This document shows, in pieces, positions 23,261 to 31,383 of a stretch of 64,000 bases of DNA. The position numbers were made by a program, and so were the translations under genes. The stretch lies in the NCBI RefSeq assembly GCF_900116145.1, contig NZ_FPAB01000001.1:496001-560000 (forward strand), in the 5' to 3' direction. Numbering within the stretch: position 1 is the stretch's first letter; each line of letters opens with the position of its first letter. The notes beneath the pieces are model-generated. The model saw only the letters and a program-made list of their open reading frames with translations. It did no database searches and was not told where the DNA came from. Source of the DNA: Streptomyces harbinensis. Its GTDB lineage: Bacteria > Actinomycetota > Actinomycetes > Streptomycetales > Streptomycetaceae.

Positions 23261-24925
23261 GTGAGCGACGAACGGACGGCGAAGAGGACGACGGGCCCGG
23301 CCCGGCTGCGGGAGTTCTTCCCGGTGGCCGCGGCCGGCGCCGTGGCGGGGCTGCTGGCGGCGTTCACCTCGCTGACGGTGGCCGAACTGACCGCCGCCGG
23401 CGTCCGGGAGGAGGCCCGGCCGGTGAACGCGGTGGGCGGGGCGGTCATCGACCGGACCCCGGCTCCTGTGAAGGACTGGGCGATCGCGACCTTCGGCACC
23501 CACGACAAGCTGGTGCTCCAGCTCGGGATCCTGGCGCTGCTGGGGCTGTTCGCGATCGTGGTGGGTGTCTCGGCGATGCGGTTCCGCCGTGCCGGGGCGC
23601 TCGCGGTGCTGGGCTTCGGACTGTTCGGCGCCCTGGTGGCGGCCGGGCGGCCCGAGGGCGCCGGGGCGGACGCGGTGCCCTCCCTGACGGGAGCGGTCGC
23701 GGGCGCCGCGGTGCTGTACGTCCTGGCCGGTACGGGACTGCGGATGTTCCCGGACCGGCCGGGGCCGGGTGAGCGGGCGGGCCGCCGGGGCCGCGCGGAG
23801 CCGCCGGGCAGCGGCGCCGCGCGGACGCTGGGCGGTATGGAACGGCGGCGGTTCGTCGTGGCGGCGACCACGGTGACCGCGGCCTCCGCCGGGGCCGGAC
23901 TCCTCGGGCACCGGCTGAACGCGGCGGGGCGTGCGCGGGCGGCGGCCTCGCGCGCCGCGCTCGGCCTGCCCGCTCCCTCCTCACCGGCCGGCGCGATCCC
24001 GGCCGGCGCAGGCCTCGATGTGCCGGGGCTGGAACCGCTGATCACCCCGAACCGCGATTTCTACCGGATCGACACCGCGCTGAGCGTTCCGCGCGTCGAC
24101 GTGGACGACTGGCGGCTGACGGTGCGCGGTCTGGGGGTCACCCGGCCGCTGGAGCTGAGCTTCGCCGAGTTGCTGGAGCGCGAGCTGATCGAGCGGCGCA
24201 TCACTCTCACCTGTGTCTCCAATCCGGTCGGCGGTCGCTACACGGGCAACGCCCACTGGATCGGGGTCCGGCTGGCCGATCTGCTGGCCGAGGCCGGGGT
24301 CCGGCCGCCGTCGCGCGGCGGCCCGGCCGACCAGCTGATCGCCCGCTCGGTGGAGGGCATGACGCTGGGCTCCCCGGTGGAGACCGTGCTGGATGGCCGG
24401 GACGCGCTGCTGGCGGTCGGCATGAACGGCGAACCGCTGCCGTTCGCCCACGGCTTCCCGGTCCGGATGGTCGTGCCCGGCCTGTACGGCTACGTGTCCG
24501 CCTGCAAGTGGCTGACGGAGCTGGAGCTGACCACCTTCGACGGCTACGACGCGTACTGGGTGGAGCGCGGCTGGGCGGCGCGGGCACCGATCAAGACGCA
24601 GTCGCGCATCGACACCCCGCGCGGCCTGGCCGAGCTGAGCGCCGGGCCGGTGGCGGTCGCGGGCGTCGCCTGGGCGCAGCACACCGGGATCGACCGGGTG
24701 GAGGTGCGGGTGGACGACGGGCCGTGGACGCCGGCCGAACTGGCCGAGGAGGACAGCGTGGACGTGTGGCGGCAGTGGGTGTGGACGTGGGACGCCACAC
24801 CGGGCCGGCACACCCTCCAGGTGCGGGCCACCGACCGCTCGGGCGAGACGCAGACCGCCGACCGGGTGGGCACGGTGCCGGACGGCGCGACCGGACGGCA
24901 TGCGGTGGTGGTCACCGTGAGCTGA
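23261..24925 (+). CDS. Membrane-anchored molybdopterin oxidoreductase (sulfite-oxidase family)
   Basis: 554 residues from GTG 23261 (ATG 23252 is also in frame but overlaps the putative -10). Four transmembrane helices lie at about 20-42, 85-104, 111-128 and 141-160, then a twin-arginine-like RRRFVVAATT (195-204) and a SUOX-type catalytic domain in which TLTCVSNPVGG supplies the molybdenum-ligand Cys318; a C-terminal Mo-co dimerisation-type domain follows. It should act outside the membrane on an S- or N-oxide or similar substrate. It is divergent from the lipid operon under a SigK-type promoter and followed by a fasciclin lipoprotein. Confidence 0.87.
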   Translation: MSDERTAKRTTGPARLREFFPVAAAGAVAGLLAAFTSLTVAELTAAGVREEARPVNAVGGAVIDRTPAPVKDWAIATFGTHDKLVLQLGILALLGLFAIVVGVSAMRFRRAGALAVLGFGLFGALVAAGRPEGAGADAVPSLTGAVAGAAVLYVLAGTGLRMFPDRPGPGERAGRRGRAEPPGSGAARTLGGMERRRFVVAATTVTAASAGAGLLGHRLNAAGRARAAASRAALGLPAPSSPAGAIPAGAGLDVPGLEPLITPNRDFYRIDTALSVPRVDVDDWRLTVRGLGVTRPLELSFAELLERELIERRITLTCVSNPVGGRYTGNAHWIGVRLADLLAEAGVRPPSRGGPADQLIARSVEGMTLGSPVETVLDGRDALLAVGMNGEPLPFAHGFPVRMVVPGLYGYVSACKWLTELELTTFDGYDAYWVERGWAARAPIKTQSRIDTPRGLAELSAGPVAVAGVAWAQHTGIDRVEVRVDDGPWTPAELAEEDSVDVWRQWVWTWDATPGRHTLQVRATDRSGETQTADRVGTVPDGATGRHAVVVTVS

Positions 24926-25044
24926 CCGCGGCGCCGCCGAGCCGGCGCCCCGCCCTCCCCTCCGCCGGTCCGCGAGCACCGGCACCGGACCGACCGTCAC
25001 CCGGCGGTCGGCAACCGACAACCCATGGACATCAGGAGTACCTC

Positions 25045-25719
25045 ATGCGTATCAACCGAATCCGCCGCGCCGCCGTCGCCGTTTCCGCCGCCGCCGTGCT
25101 GCCGCTGAGCCTGGCCGCCTGCTCCTCCGACGACAACGGCGGCAACGACGCCGCGGAGAACACCGAGTCGTCCACCGGTGGCGGCGCGGAGGAGGGCGCC
25201 GGGGGCGACGCCGGCTCCGACGCCCCCGAGGGCGGCATGGACAACGCGGCGCAGCCGTTCGGCCCGGCCTGTGCGGCCACCCCGGCCGAGGGGCCCGGCA
25301 GCTTCGACGGCATGGCGCTGGACCCGGTGGCCACCGCCGCGAGCAACAACGAGGCGCTGACCACGCTGGTCGGCGCGGTGGACGCGGCCGGTCTGGTGGA
25401 CACCCTGAACGACGCCCAGGACATCACGGTCTTCGCGCCGGTCAACGACGCCTTCGCCGCCATCCCGGAGGAGGACCTGAACGCGGTGCTGGCGGACGAG
25501 GAGCTGCTGACCGGCGTCCTCACCTACCACGTGGTCGGCGAGCGGATCGCCCCCGAGCAGCTGGCGGACGGCACGTTCGACACGCTCCAGGGCGGCACCG
25601 TCACCACCGCCGGGTCGGGCGAGTCCTTCACCGTCAACGACGAGGCCGCCGTGGTCTGCGGCAATGTGCAGACCGCCAACGCCACCGTCTACCTCATCGA
25701 CACCGTGCTGATGCCGTGA
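25045..25719 (+). CDS. Fasciclin (FAS1) domain lipoprotein, MPT83/MPT70-like
   Basis: 224 residues, ATG preceded by CAGGAG. A basic N-terminus and lipobox SLAAC (Cys26) target it to the outer membrane face; a Ser/Gly/Glu/Asp-rich linker runs to ~residue 65. The FAS1 domain shows FGPACA, NNEALTTLVGAVDAAGLVDTL, ITVFAPVNDAFAAIP, LTGVLTYHVVGERI and TANATVYLIDTVLMP. Mycobacterial MPT70/MPT83 are fasciclin proteins and major SigK targets, so its position 119 bp after a SigK-type transcription unit fits. Ligand unknown. Confidence 0.9.
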   Translation: MRINRIRRAAVAVSAAAVLPLSLAACSSDDNGGNDAAENTESSTGGGAEEGAGGDAGSDAPEGGMDNAAQPFGPACAATPAEGPGSFDGMALDPVATAASNNEALTTLVGAVDAAGLVDTLNDAQDITVFAPVNDAFAAIPEEDLNAVLADEELLTGVLTYHVVGERIAPEQLADGTFDTLQGGTVTTAGSGESFTVNDEAAVVCGNVQTANATVYLIDTVLMP

Positions 25720-25725
25720 TCACCG

Positions 25726-26034
25726 TCAGCCGCTGACGCCGTGGCCCGCCGCGATCTCCTCGATCCGGCGGGCCAGTTGCGCGTCCAGCTCGGTGATCTT
25801 CCCGCCCACGGAGTGGGTGTTGAGGGCGATGCCGAGCCGGTTGTAGACGAGGGTCAGCTCGGCGTGGTGGTTCAGCTCCTCCTGCGCGACCGAGATGTGC
25901 ACCAGCAGCGCGACGGCCGCCGGATGTCCCGCCAGGGTGTACGAGCGCACCAGGTGGTCGTCCTCGGCCCGCCAGCCGGGCAGCCCGCTCAGGGTCTCGG
26001 CGATCTCCAGGTCGGTCAGCGGCTGCGGCGCCAT
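25726..26034 (-). CDS. Pterin-4a-carbinolamine dehydratase
   Basis: 102 residues, the full family length. NHHAELTLVYNRLGIALNTHSVGGKIT contains the conserved H-H...H set of the dehydratase active site. The enzyme recycles 4a-hydroxytetrahydropterin after aromatic amino-acid hydroxylation and has a second role in molybdopterin and folate metabolism in some bacteria. No hydroxylase gene is nearby. It converges on the fasciclin gene with 6 bp between stops. Confidence 0.9.
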   Translation of the reverse strand: MAPQPLTDLEIAETLSGLPGWRAEDDHLVRSYTLAGHPAAVALLVHISVAQEELNHHAELTLVYNRLGIALNTHSVGGKITELDAQLARRIEEIAAGHGVSG

Positions 26035-26166
26035 CGGCGCGCTCCCTTCACACGGTACGGAACCACGGCGCCGGCCACCCTATGCCTTCCCGTGCGGATC
26101 TCCACGGGGCCACGCCTCGGCTCCGCCGGCTGCCGCCGTGGCCGGGGACGCCGGGCCCCGGAACCG

Positions 26167-26634
26167 TCAGTCGGGCTGCCGCTCCATGTGCGCGAGGACC
26201 CGGTCCGAGATCCGGGCGAGCACGGCGAGTTCTTCCGGGGTGAGGGCGTCGGTGAACAGCCGGCGGACGTGTTCGACGTGCATGGGCGCGGCGTCCTCGA
26301 TCGCCCGGTGACCGGCCGGGGTGGCGACGATGAACGCGCCGCGCCCGTCGTCGGGGCATTCCTCCTTCGCCACCAGTCCGCGTTTCGCCATCCGCCGGAC
26401 CTGGTGGGACATGCGGCTCTTCTCCCACTCCACCAGCTTGGCCAGGTCCATGAAGCGCATCCGCCCGTCCTCGGTTTCGGTGAGCTTGGCCAGCACGATG
26501 TACTCCGATGCGGACATGCCGGAGTCGTCCTGGAGCCGGCGGGTGAGCTTGCCGATGAGCTTCTCCTGCATGCGGATGAAGCTGTCCCAGGCGGCCTTCT
26601 GCTCCGAGGTCAGCCAGCGAGGCGTTGCGTTCAT
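26167..26634 (-). CDS. MarR family regulator
   Basis: 155 residues. MSASEYIVLAKLTETEDGRMRFMDLAKL and EKSRMSHQVRRMAKRGLVAKEECPDDGRG form the winged-helix HTH of MarR proteins. No Shine-Dalgarno precedes the ATG at 26634; instead TACGCT lies 7 bp upstream, consistent with a leaderless transcript. It is divergent from the hydrolase gene at 26909, whose promoter carries two MarR-like palindromes. Confidence 0.85.
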   Translation of the reverse strand: MNATPRWLTSEQKAAWDSFIRMQEKLIGKLTRRLQDDSGMSASEYIVLAKLTETEDGRMRFMDLAKLVEWEKSRMSHQVRRMAKRGLVAKEECPDDGRGAFIVATPAGHRAIEDAAPMHVEHVRRLFTDALTPEELAVLARISDRVLAHMERQPD

Positions 26635-26784
26635 GGGGGGAGCGTAACGAGCGCGCCGAGCGCCCATCCATCCCGCTGACGGGGCCGGTTGCGACCGGCT
26701 CGCGGTGCGGTGGACGGACCGGGGCCGCGGCGGGACCTCGGTGACCGCGCACTGCCACCGGCAACCCGGCACCCCCGGCCGCTA

Positions 26785-26829
26785 GTTGACGCGTCAACCA
26801 GTGCGCCCTAATGTAGTTGACGCATCAAC
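26785..26829 (+). promoter_or_regulatory. Twin MarR operators overlapping a sigma-70-type promoter
   Basis: GTTGACGCGTCAAC (26785-26798) is a perfect palindrome; GTTGACGCATCAAC (26816-26829) repeats it with one mismatch, 31 bp centre to centre (three helical turns). TTGACG (26786-26791), a 17-bp spacer and TAATGT (26809-26814) form a -35/-10 pair inside and between the boxes, so a bound repressor would block polymerase at the hydrolase promoter. Confidence 0.8.
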
Positions 26830-26908
26830 CACATGGGGTGGGGGCCGGCGCCGGGAACCTCGGCACGCCCCCGGCCAACCGACGCGCAAGCACCGGAGAG
26901 GGAATCTG

Positions 26909-27565
26909 ATGAGCACCGGAAACAAGGCCGGACTCGACGCCCTGCTGACACCCGAGGAGAGCGTGCTGGTCCTGATCGACCACCAGCCGTTCCAGTTCGC
27001 GAACCTGAACAGCCACGAGCCGACGATGATCGTCAACAACGTCATCGGGCTCGCCAAGGCGGCCAGGGCGTACGACGTGCCGACCATCCTGACCACCGTC
27101 CTGGAGGAACGCGGCGGTCTGCTCCTCCAGGGGGTGCAGGACGTGTTCCCGGAGCAGCAGCCGATCAACAGGACGCTCATCAACACCTGGGAGGACGAGC
27201 TCGTCGTGGACGCCGTCAAGGCGACCGGGCGCAAGAAGCTGATCATCGCCGGTCTCTGGACGGAGATCTGCGTGGCGATGCCCGCCATCCAGGCGGCGGG
27301 CGAGGGCTTCGACGTCCACGTCGTGACCGACGCCTCCGGCGGCATCTCGCAGGAGGCCCACGACATGGCCGTGCGGCGCATGGTGCAGGCGGGCATCACC
27401 CCCATCACCTGGCTGGCGGTGCTGGCCGAGTGGCAGCGCGACTGGGCCCGGGAGAAGACCCTGCCGGGCGCCACCCGGATCATGCTGGAGCACGCCGGTG
27501 CCACCGGAGTCGCCTTCGCCTGGGAGACCCAGCTCCTCGCCGGGCAGAGCCGGACCGGCGCCTGA
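26909..27565 (+). CDS. Isochorismatase-like cysteine hydrolase
   Basis: 218 residues, ATG preceded by GAGAGGGAATCTG. The family signatures are VLVLIDHQPFQF (catalytic Asp), the KKLIIAGLWTEICVAMPA segment holding the nucleophile Cys, and a lysine in between. It belongs to the YcaC-like hydrolases found under MarR control in many bacteria; substrate not determined. The two MarR boxes upstream and a perfect hairpin after the stop make it a single-gene unit induced by whatever ligand releases the MarR protein. Confidence 0.88.
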   Translation: MSTGNKAGLDALLTPEESVLVLIDHQPFQFANLNSHEPTMIVNNVIGLAKAARAYDVPTILTTVLEERGGLLLQGVQDVFPEQQPINRTLINTWEDELVVDAVKATGRKKLIIAGLWTEICVAMPAIQAAGEGFDVHVVTDASGGISQEAHDMAVRRMVQAGITPITWLAVLAEWQRDWAREKTLPGATRIMLEHAGATGVAFAWETQLLAGQSRTGA

Positions 27566-27577
27566 CCCGACCACCGC

Positions 27578-27605
27578 GCCGGCACCCGTCCGGACGGGTG
27601 CCGGC
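27578..27605 (+). terminator. Perfect 28-bp palindromic terminator
   Basis: A perfect self-complementary run of 14 bp per arm, centred at 27591/27592 on CCGG, starts 12 bp after the hydrolase stop codon. Its stability and place support an intrinsic terminator. Confidence 0.75.
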
Positions 27606-27712
27606 CGGCGGCTCGCCCAGCGGCGTCGCGCGTGTGCCGCACCGGCCGGGCGACGCTTTGACTGAATCGGACCGGCGGGGAAAAGCCCTGGCCGCAGACC
27701 TGTGGAGGACAC

Positions 27713-28021
27713 ATGGCAGTGGACGTGCGGGACGTTCCCGAAGCCCAGCGGTACGAGGCCAGGATCGAGGGGGAATCCAGGGTCGCGGGCGTCGCGGAGT
27801 ACCTCCGCACGCAGGAACTCATCGCCTTCGTGCACACCGAGGTGCCGCCGCAGTTCGAGGGCAGGGGCATCGGGTCGGCGCTGGCCCGCACCGCGCTCGA
27901 CGAGGCACGCGCCGCGAATCTGCGGGTCCTGGCCACCTGCCCGTTCTTCGCGGGGTGGATCGCCCGGCACCCCGCGTACCAGGACCTGCTGTACCAGTCC
28001 CGCAGCGACGTCAGCGACTGA
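27713..28021 (+). CDS. YjdJ-like GNAT acetyltransferase
   Basis: 102 residues, ATG preceded by GGAGGAC. The short GNAT core is visible: FVHTEVPPQFEGRGIGSALARTALDEA contains the acetyl-CoA loop (Q/R-x-x-G-x-G/A), then LRVLATCPFFAGWIARHPAYQDLL. This is the compact YjdJ type, normally encoded beside a Fer4_19 protein, as here (next gene 29 bp downstream). Target unknown. Confidence 0.85.
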   Translation: MAVDVRDVPEAQRYEARIEGESRVAGVAEYLRTQELIAFVHTEVPPQFEGRGIGSALARTALDEARAANLRVLATCPFFAGWIARHPAYQDLLYQSRSDVSD

Positions 28022-28049
28022 ACCGGGCACGATCACGACGGAGGCCGAC

Positions 28050-28304
28050 ATGAGTACCGGAACCGGGAAGAAGACCTACCAGGGCCGGTCGATCACCGTG
28101 ACCTTCGAGGCCGGGCGCTGCCGGCACGCCGCCGCCTGCGTCCACGGCCTGCCGGAGGTCTTCGACACCGCCCGGCGCCCCTGGATCCGTCCCGACGGCG
28201 CCGAGGCCGAGCGGCTGGCCGAGGTGGTACGGCGCTGCCCCTCGGGCGCGTTGCAGTACGAACTCACCGGCAGCGGGACCCGGGATCCGGAGCACCGGCC
28301 GTAA
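28050..28304 (+). CDS. Divergent 4Fe-4S mono-cluster protein (Fer4_19, YjdI-like)
   Basis: 84 residues, ATG 28050 preceded by GGAGGCCGAC. The sequence GRCRHAAACVHGLPEVFD, then RPWIRP and a C-terminal VVRRCPSGALQYEL is the Fer4_19 pattern: three cysteines and a histidine as candidate cluster ligands. Small proteins of this type are probable electron carriers. Pairing with a YjdJ-like GNAT gene is conserved as far as Enterobacteria. Confidence 0.85.
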   Translation: MSTGTGKKTYQGRSITVTFEAGRCRHAAACVHGLPEVFDTARRPWIRPDGAEAERLAEVVRRCPSGALQYELTGSGTRDPEHRP

Positions 28305-28340
28305 CCGCGCCCCCGGCGCCCGGCGGCCCGGACGCCCCGG

Positions 28341-30440
28341 TCAGGGTACCGACGGAGCGTCCGTGCGCCCGCCCACCCGGGCCGACTCCGCCAGCCAGCG
28401 GCGCAGCACGCGGTGCACCTCCTCCGCGCCCACCGGCTCGCCGCCGCCGGGCACCGGCTCGGACAGGGCGTGCGGGGAGAGCAGGAACGCCTGGCTCTGC
28501 TCGCCGCCCAGGCCGCCGTGCGAGCCGATCTGGTCCTCGAAGGCGTGGATGGCGCCGGTGTCCGGGTGCACCGCCGAGTTGATCATCAGATCGGCGGTGT
28601 GCGGGAACCGGTCGGTGCGCCGCACCGCCTCCGCCGCGCCCGGCCCGAACGGCGCCAGCGGGTCGGGGCCGATGACCTCGCCGCCGGCCAGCCGGTGTTC
28701 GCCGCCGCCCGAGCCCAGCACCACCGGCCCGTACCGCTGGTCGCGCACCAGCACGAAGCCGACGCCCGGGTGCTCGGCCAGGGTGGACAGCAGCGCCGGA
28801 TAGCGCGCGGCGATGTCCGCGCGGGTCGCCCGGCCGGTGATCTCCGGGAACGACACCAGGCCGAGGTTGCCCGAGGCCAGCACCACCGGTGCCCGCCGCC
28901 GCGCGTCCGGGTCCAGCGGCGGCTCGGCCGGCTCCTCCGGGCGGTGCAGCGCCGAGCGGGCCACCGCCCGCGCCTCCGCGCCGGTCTCCGCCCGCTTCTC
29001 GCGCCGTTTGCGCCGGGCCCGGCGCGGCTCACCGGCCAGCGGCCGGCCGCAGCCGATCCGGACCAGTTCCTCCAGCGAGTGCCCGTACGCGCTCTCGAAC
29101 GGCTCCCCGTGGCTCTGCCCGTGGTCGGACAGCAGCACCAGGTGGTACGGACGCGGCGCGTACGCGATGGCCTGCCGGATCGTGGCCACGCAGCCGTCGA
29201 GCCGGCGCAGCACCTGCCGCACGTCCGGCGAACGCGGCCCCGAGTGGTGCGCCACCTCGTCGTAGGCGACCAGGTCGGCGTACACGGCGGTGCGCCCGGT
29301 GAGGATGTCGCCCACCACGGAGGCGGTGACCACGTCCCGCTCCACCACGGTGGCGAACGCGCGGATCAGCGGGTAGAGCCCGCCCCGCCCCACCCGGGGC
29401 CCGGCCGGGCGCAGCCGGGCGCGGACCGACTGGCCGATCTCGCGCACCAGTTCGGCGGCGAAGGACAGTACGGTGCGGGCGGCGTGCGCCGGGTCGGAGA
29501 AGTACGCGAAGTATCCGGCGCGGGAGCGCTCGCCCTTGCCGCGCCGGACGGCGATGGAGACCACCAGCGCGGCCTGCCCGGCGCCGCCGGTGAACAGATT
29601 GCCCCGGCTGGCGCCGTCCACCGCCAGCAGCCCCGGATCGCCGGTCCTGGCGACGGCGCGGCGCTGGAGTTCGGCGGCGGAGGAGGGGCGGTTGCTGACG
29701 ACGACCACGCCGCGTTCCTTCTCGTACCAGCGGAAGGCGGGCACGTCCTCGTTGCTGCCGTGCAGGATCGCCAGCTGGGAGGCGCCGGTCTGGCTCGACC
29801 AGTCGGTGCGCCAGCGGGTGAGCCGGTGGCTGGTGCCGCACAGCGCGGCAACCGTCGGCATCAGCGGGCGCTCGCCGGCGATCGCCTCGCGCAGCAGCGG
29901 ATACCCGATGCCGTCCAGCTGGAGGAAGACGGTGCCGGCGGGCCGTGGCCCGGCCGCCGCCGCTCCGTCGCCGGGCTCCCGGCGCCGGTCGGCCCACGGC
30001 GCCATCCGGCGCAGCCGGCGGCGCTGGGCGCCCTGGTCGCGGACAGCGAGCCAGGTGCTGGTGGCGGAGGAGGTCAGCGACATGGCGGCGGCCACGATGA
30101 CGGCGGTCTGCGGGCTGGCCTCGCCCCGTCCGTACGGGATGAGGCTGAGCGCGAACAGCAGCAGCGAGCCGTTCAGCAGGAACACCAGGCTGGCGAGGGC
30201 GAGGGCGGGCACCAGCAGCAGGGCGCGCACCAGCCACGGCCACACCAGGGCGGACAGCAGGCCGAAGGCCCCGGCGGCGAGGAAGGCGGTGGCGCCGACC
30301 CGGGTGAAGCTGTCGCCGTGCGCGGACTGGAGCCGGAAATCGGGCAGCACCAGGGCGAGCACCACCATGGTGGCGGCGCTCACGGCCCACACCGCGAGCA
30401 CGCGCAGCAGCGCCGCGCCCCCGCTCCGCACCCCTGCCAC
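28341..30440 (-). CDS. Membrane phosphodiesterase with N-terminal holin-like domain
   Basis: 699 residues. The first ~115 residues contain four hydrophobic segments of the phage-holin-superfamily type (LLRVLAVWAVSAATMVVLAL, FLAAGAFGLLSALVWPWLV and on). The remainder is an alkaline-phosphatase-fold hydrolase: VFLQLDGIGYPLLREA (metal Asp), a TDWSSQTGASQ nucleophile region, YDEVAHHSGP and LLSDHGQSHG (metal D and H). Such proteins hydrolyse phosphodiester or phosphoester bonds at the membrane. Monocistronic, divergent from the MBL-fold gene. Substrate not readable. Confidence 0.85.
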   Translation of the reverse strand: MAGVRSGGAALLRVLAVWAVSAATMVVLALVLPDFRLQSAHGDSFTRVGATAFLAAGAFGLLSALVWPWLVRALLLVPALALASLVFLLNGSLLLFALSLIPYGRGEASPQTAVIVAAAMSLTSSATSTWLAVRDQGAQRRRLRRMAPWADRRREPGDGAAAAGPRPAGTVFLQLDGIGYPLLREAIAGERPLMPTVAALCGTSHRLTRWRTDWSSQTGASQLAILHGSNEDVPAFRWYEKERGVVVVSNRPSSAAELQRRAVARTGDPGLLAVDGASRGNLFTGGAGQAALVVSIAVRRGKGERSRAGYFAYFSDPAHAARTVLSFAAELVREIGQSVRARLRPAGPRVGRGGLYPLIRAFATVVERDVVTASVVGDILTGRTAVYADLVAYDEVAHHSGPRSPDVRQVLRRLDGCVATIRQAIAYAPRPYHLVLLSDHGQSHGEPFESAYGHSLEELVRIGCGRPLAGEPRRARRKRREKRAETGAEARAVARSALHRPEEPAEPPLDPDARRRAPVVLASGNLGLVSFPEITGRATRADIAARYPALLSTLAEHPGVGFVLVRDQRYGPVVLGSGGGEHRLAGGEVIGPDPLAPFGPGAAEAVRRTDRFPHTADLMINSAVHPDTGAIHAFEDQIGSHGGLGGEQSQAFLLSPHALSEPVPGGGEPVGAEEVHRVLRRWLAESARVGGRTDAPSVP

Positions 30441-30594
30441 CGCCCGGCCCTCCCTGTCACTCGTGCCGCCCGTGCCGCTTGCGTCCCGTCCATCCTGCCC
30501 GGATCGTGCGTGCGGAGCGGGCGGACGTCACCGGGCAAACACACGTAGGCTTCCGGTATCGGAACGACGTACGGGCGGGTGGGAGGAGTTCCTG

Positions 30595-31383
30595 GTGCCG
30601 GTGGACATCACCTGGTGGGGCCATGCCACCGCCACCGTCCGGGATTCGGGGGTCGCGGTGCTGACCGATCCGCTGCTCACCCGGCGCTGCGCCCATCTGT
30701 GGCGGCGGCGCGGGGCGGTGCCGCCACCGGCGGTGCTGGGCGCGGACGTGGTGGTGGTGTCGCATCTGCACGCCGATCATCTGCATCTGCGGTCGCTGGC
30801 GCGGCTCGCGCCCGGCACCCCGCTGGTGCTGCCGCGCGGCGCGGTGCGGGCGGTGCCGGGGCTGCGGCGGCTGGCGGCGCGGCTGCCGGTGTACGAGCTG
30901 ACGCCGGGGGAAGCGCTGCCCTTCGGCCCGGTGACGATCCGGGCGGTGCCGGCGGCGCACGACGGGCGGCGGCTGCCGGTGGGGCCGCGCCGGGTGTCGG
31001 CGCTCGGCTATGTGATCGAGGGCGCGTCGCGGACGTACTACGCGGGTGACACCGGCCTGTTCGACGGCATGGCGCGGGAGACGGGCCCGGTGGACACCGT
31101 GCTGCTGCCGGTGGGCGGCTGGGGGCCGGGGCTGGGGCACGGCCATCTGAACGCGGAGCGGGCGGCCCGGGCGCTGACCCGGCTGCGGCCGGCGCACGCG
31201 GTGCCGGTGCACTACGGGACGTACTGGCCGTTGGGGTTCGCGGCGGTGCGTCCGCACGAGTTCCACGCGCCGGGGGACGAGTTCGTCCGGCACGCGGCGC
31301 GGCTGGCGCCGGGGGTGCGGGTGCACCGGCTGGGGCACGGGGAACGGGTGCGGGTACCGGTGGGGCCGGCGGTCCGGGAGTGA
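30595..31383 (+). CDS. MBL-fold metal-dependent hydrolase (UlaG-like)
   Basis: 262 residues from GTG 30595 with GGGAGGAG six bases upstream. ITWWGHATATVRD, the metal-binding SHLHADHLHL, YYAGDTG and the distal H (VPVHYGTYWP) mark the beta-lactamase_2/UlaG-like group of single-domain hydrolases. Normal length. Its stop overlaps the DedA gene start (GTGA), so the two are coupled. Substrate unknown; a second, more distant MBL-fold gene lies at 33199-34236. Confidence 0.85.
   Translation: MPVDITWWGHATATVRDSGVAVLTDPLLTRRCAHLWRRRGAVPPPAVLGADVVVVSHLHADHLHLRSLARLAPGTPLVLPRGAVRAVPGLRRLAARLPVYELTPGEALPFGPVTIRAVPAAHDGRRLPVGPRRVSALGYVIEGASRTYYAGDTGLFDGMARETGPVDTVLLPVGGWGPGLGHGHLNAERAARALTRLRPAHAVPVHYGTYWPLGFAAVRPHEFHAPGDEFVRHAARLAPGVRVHRLGHGERVRVPVGPAVRE

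Noticed and set aside
26664-26669. Further CCATCC words at 26664 and 30490 that might be SigK-type -35 elements
   Set aside because: Neither has a CGAAT-like -10 element 14-17 bp downstream.
28341-28800. Holin-like domain as evidence of prophage
   Set aside because: It is the membrane anchor of a chromosomal phosphodiesterase; no other phage genes are nearby.
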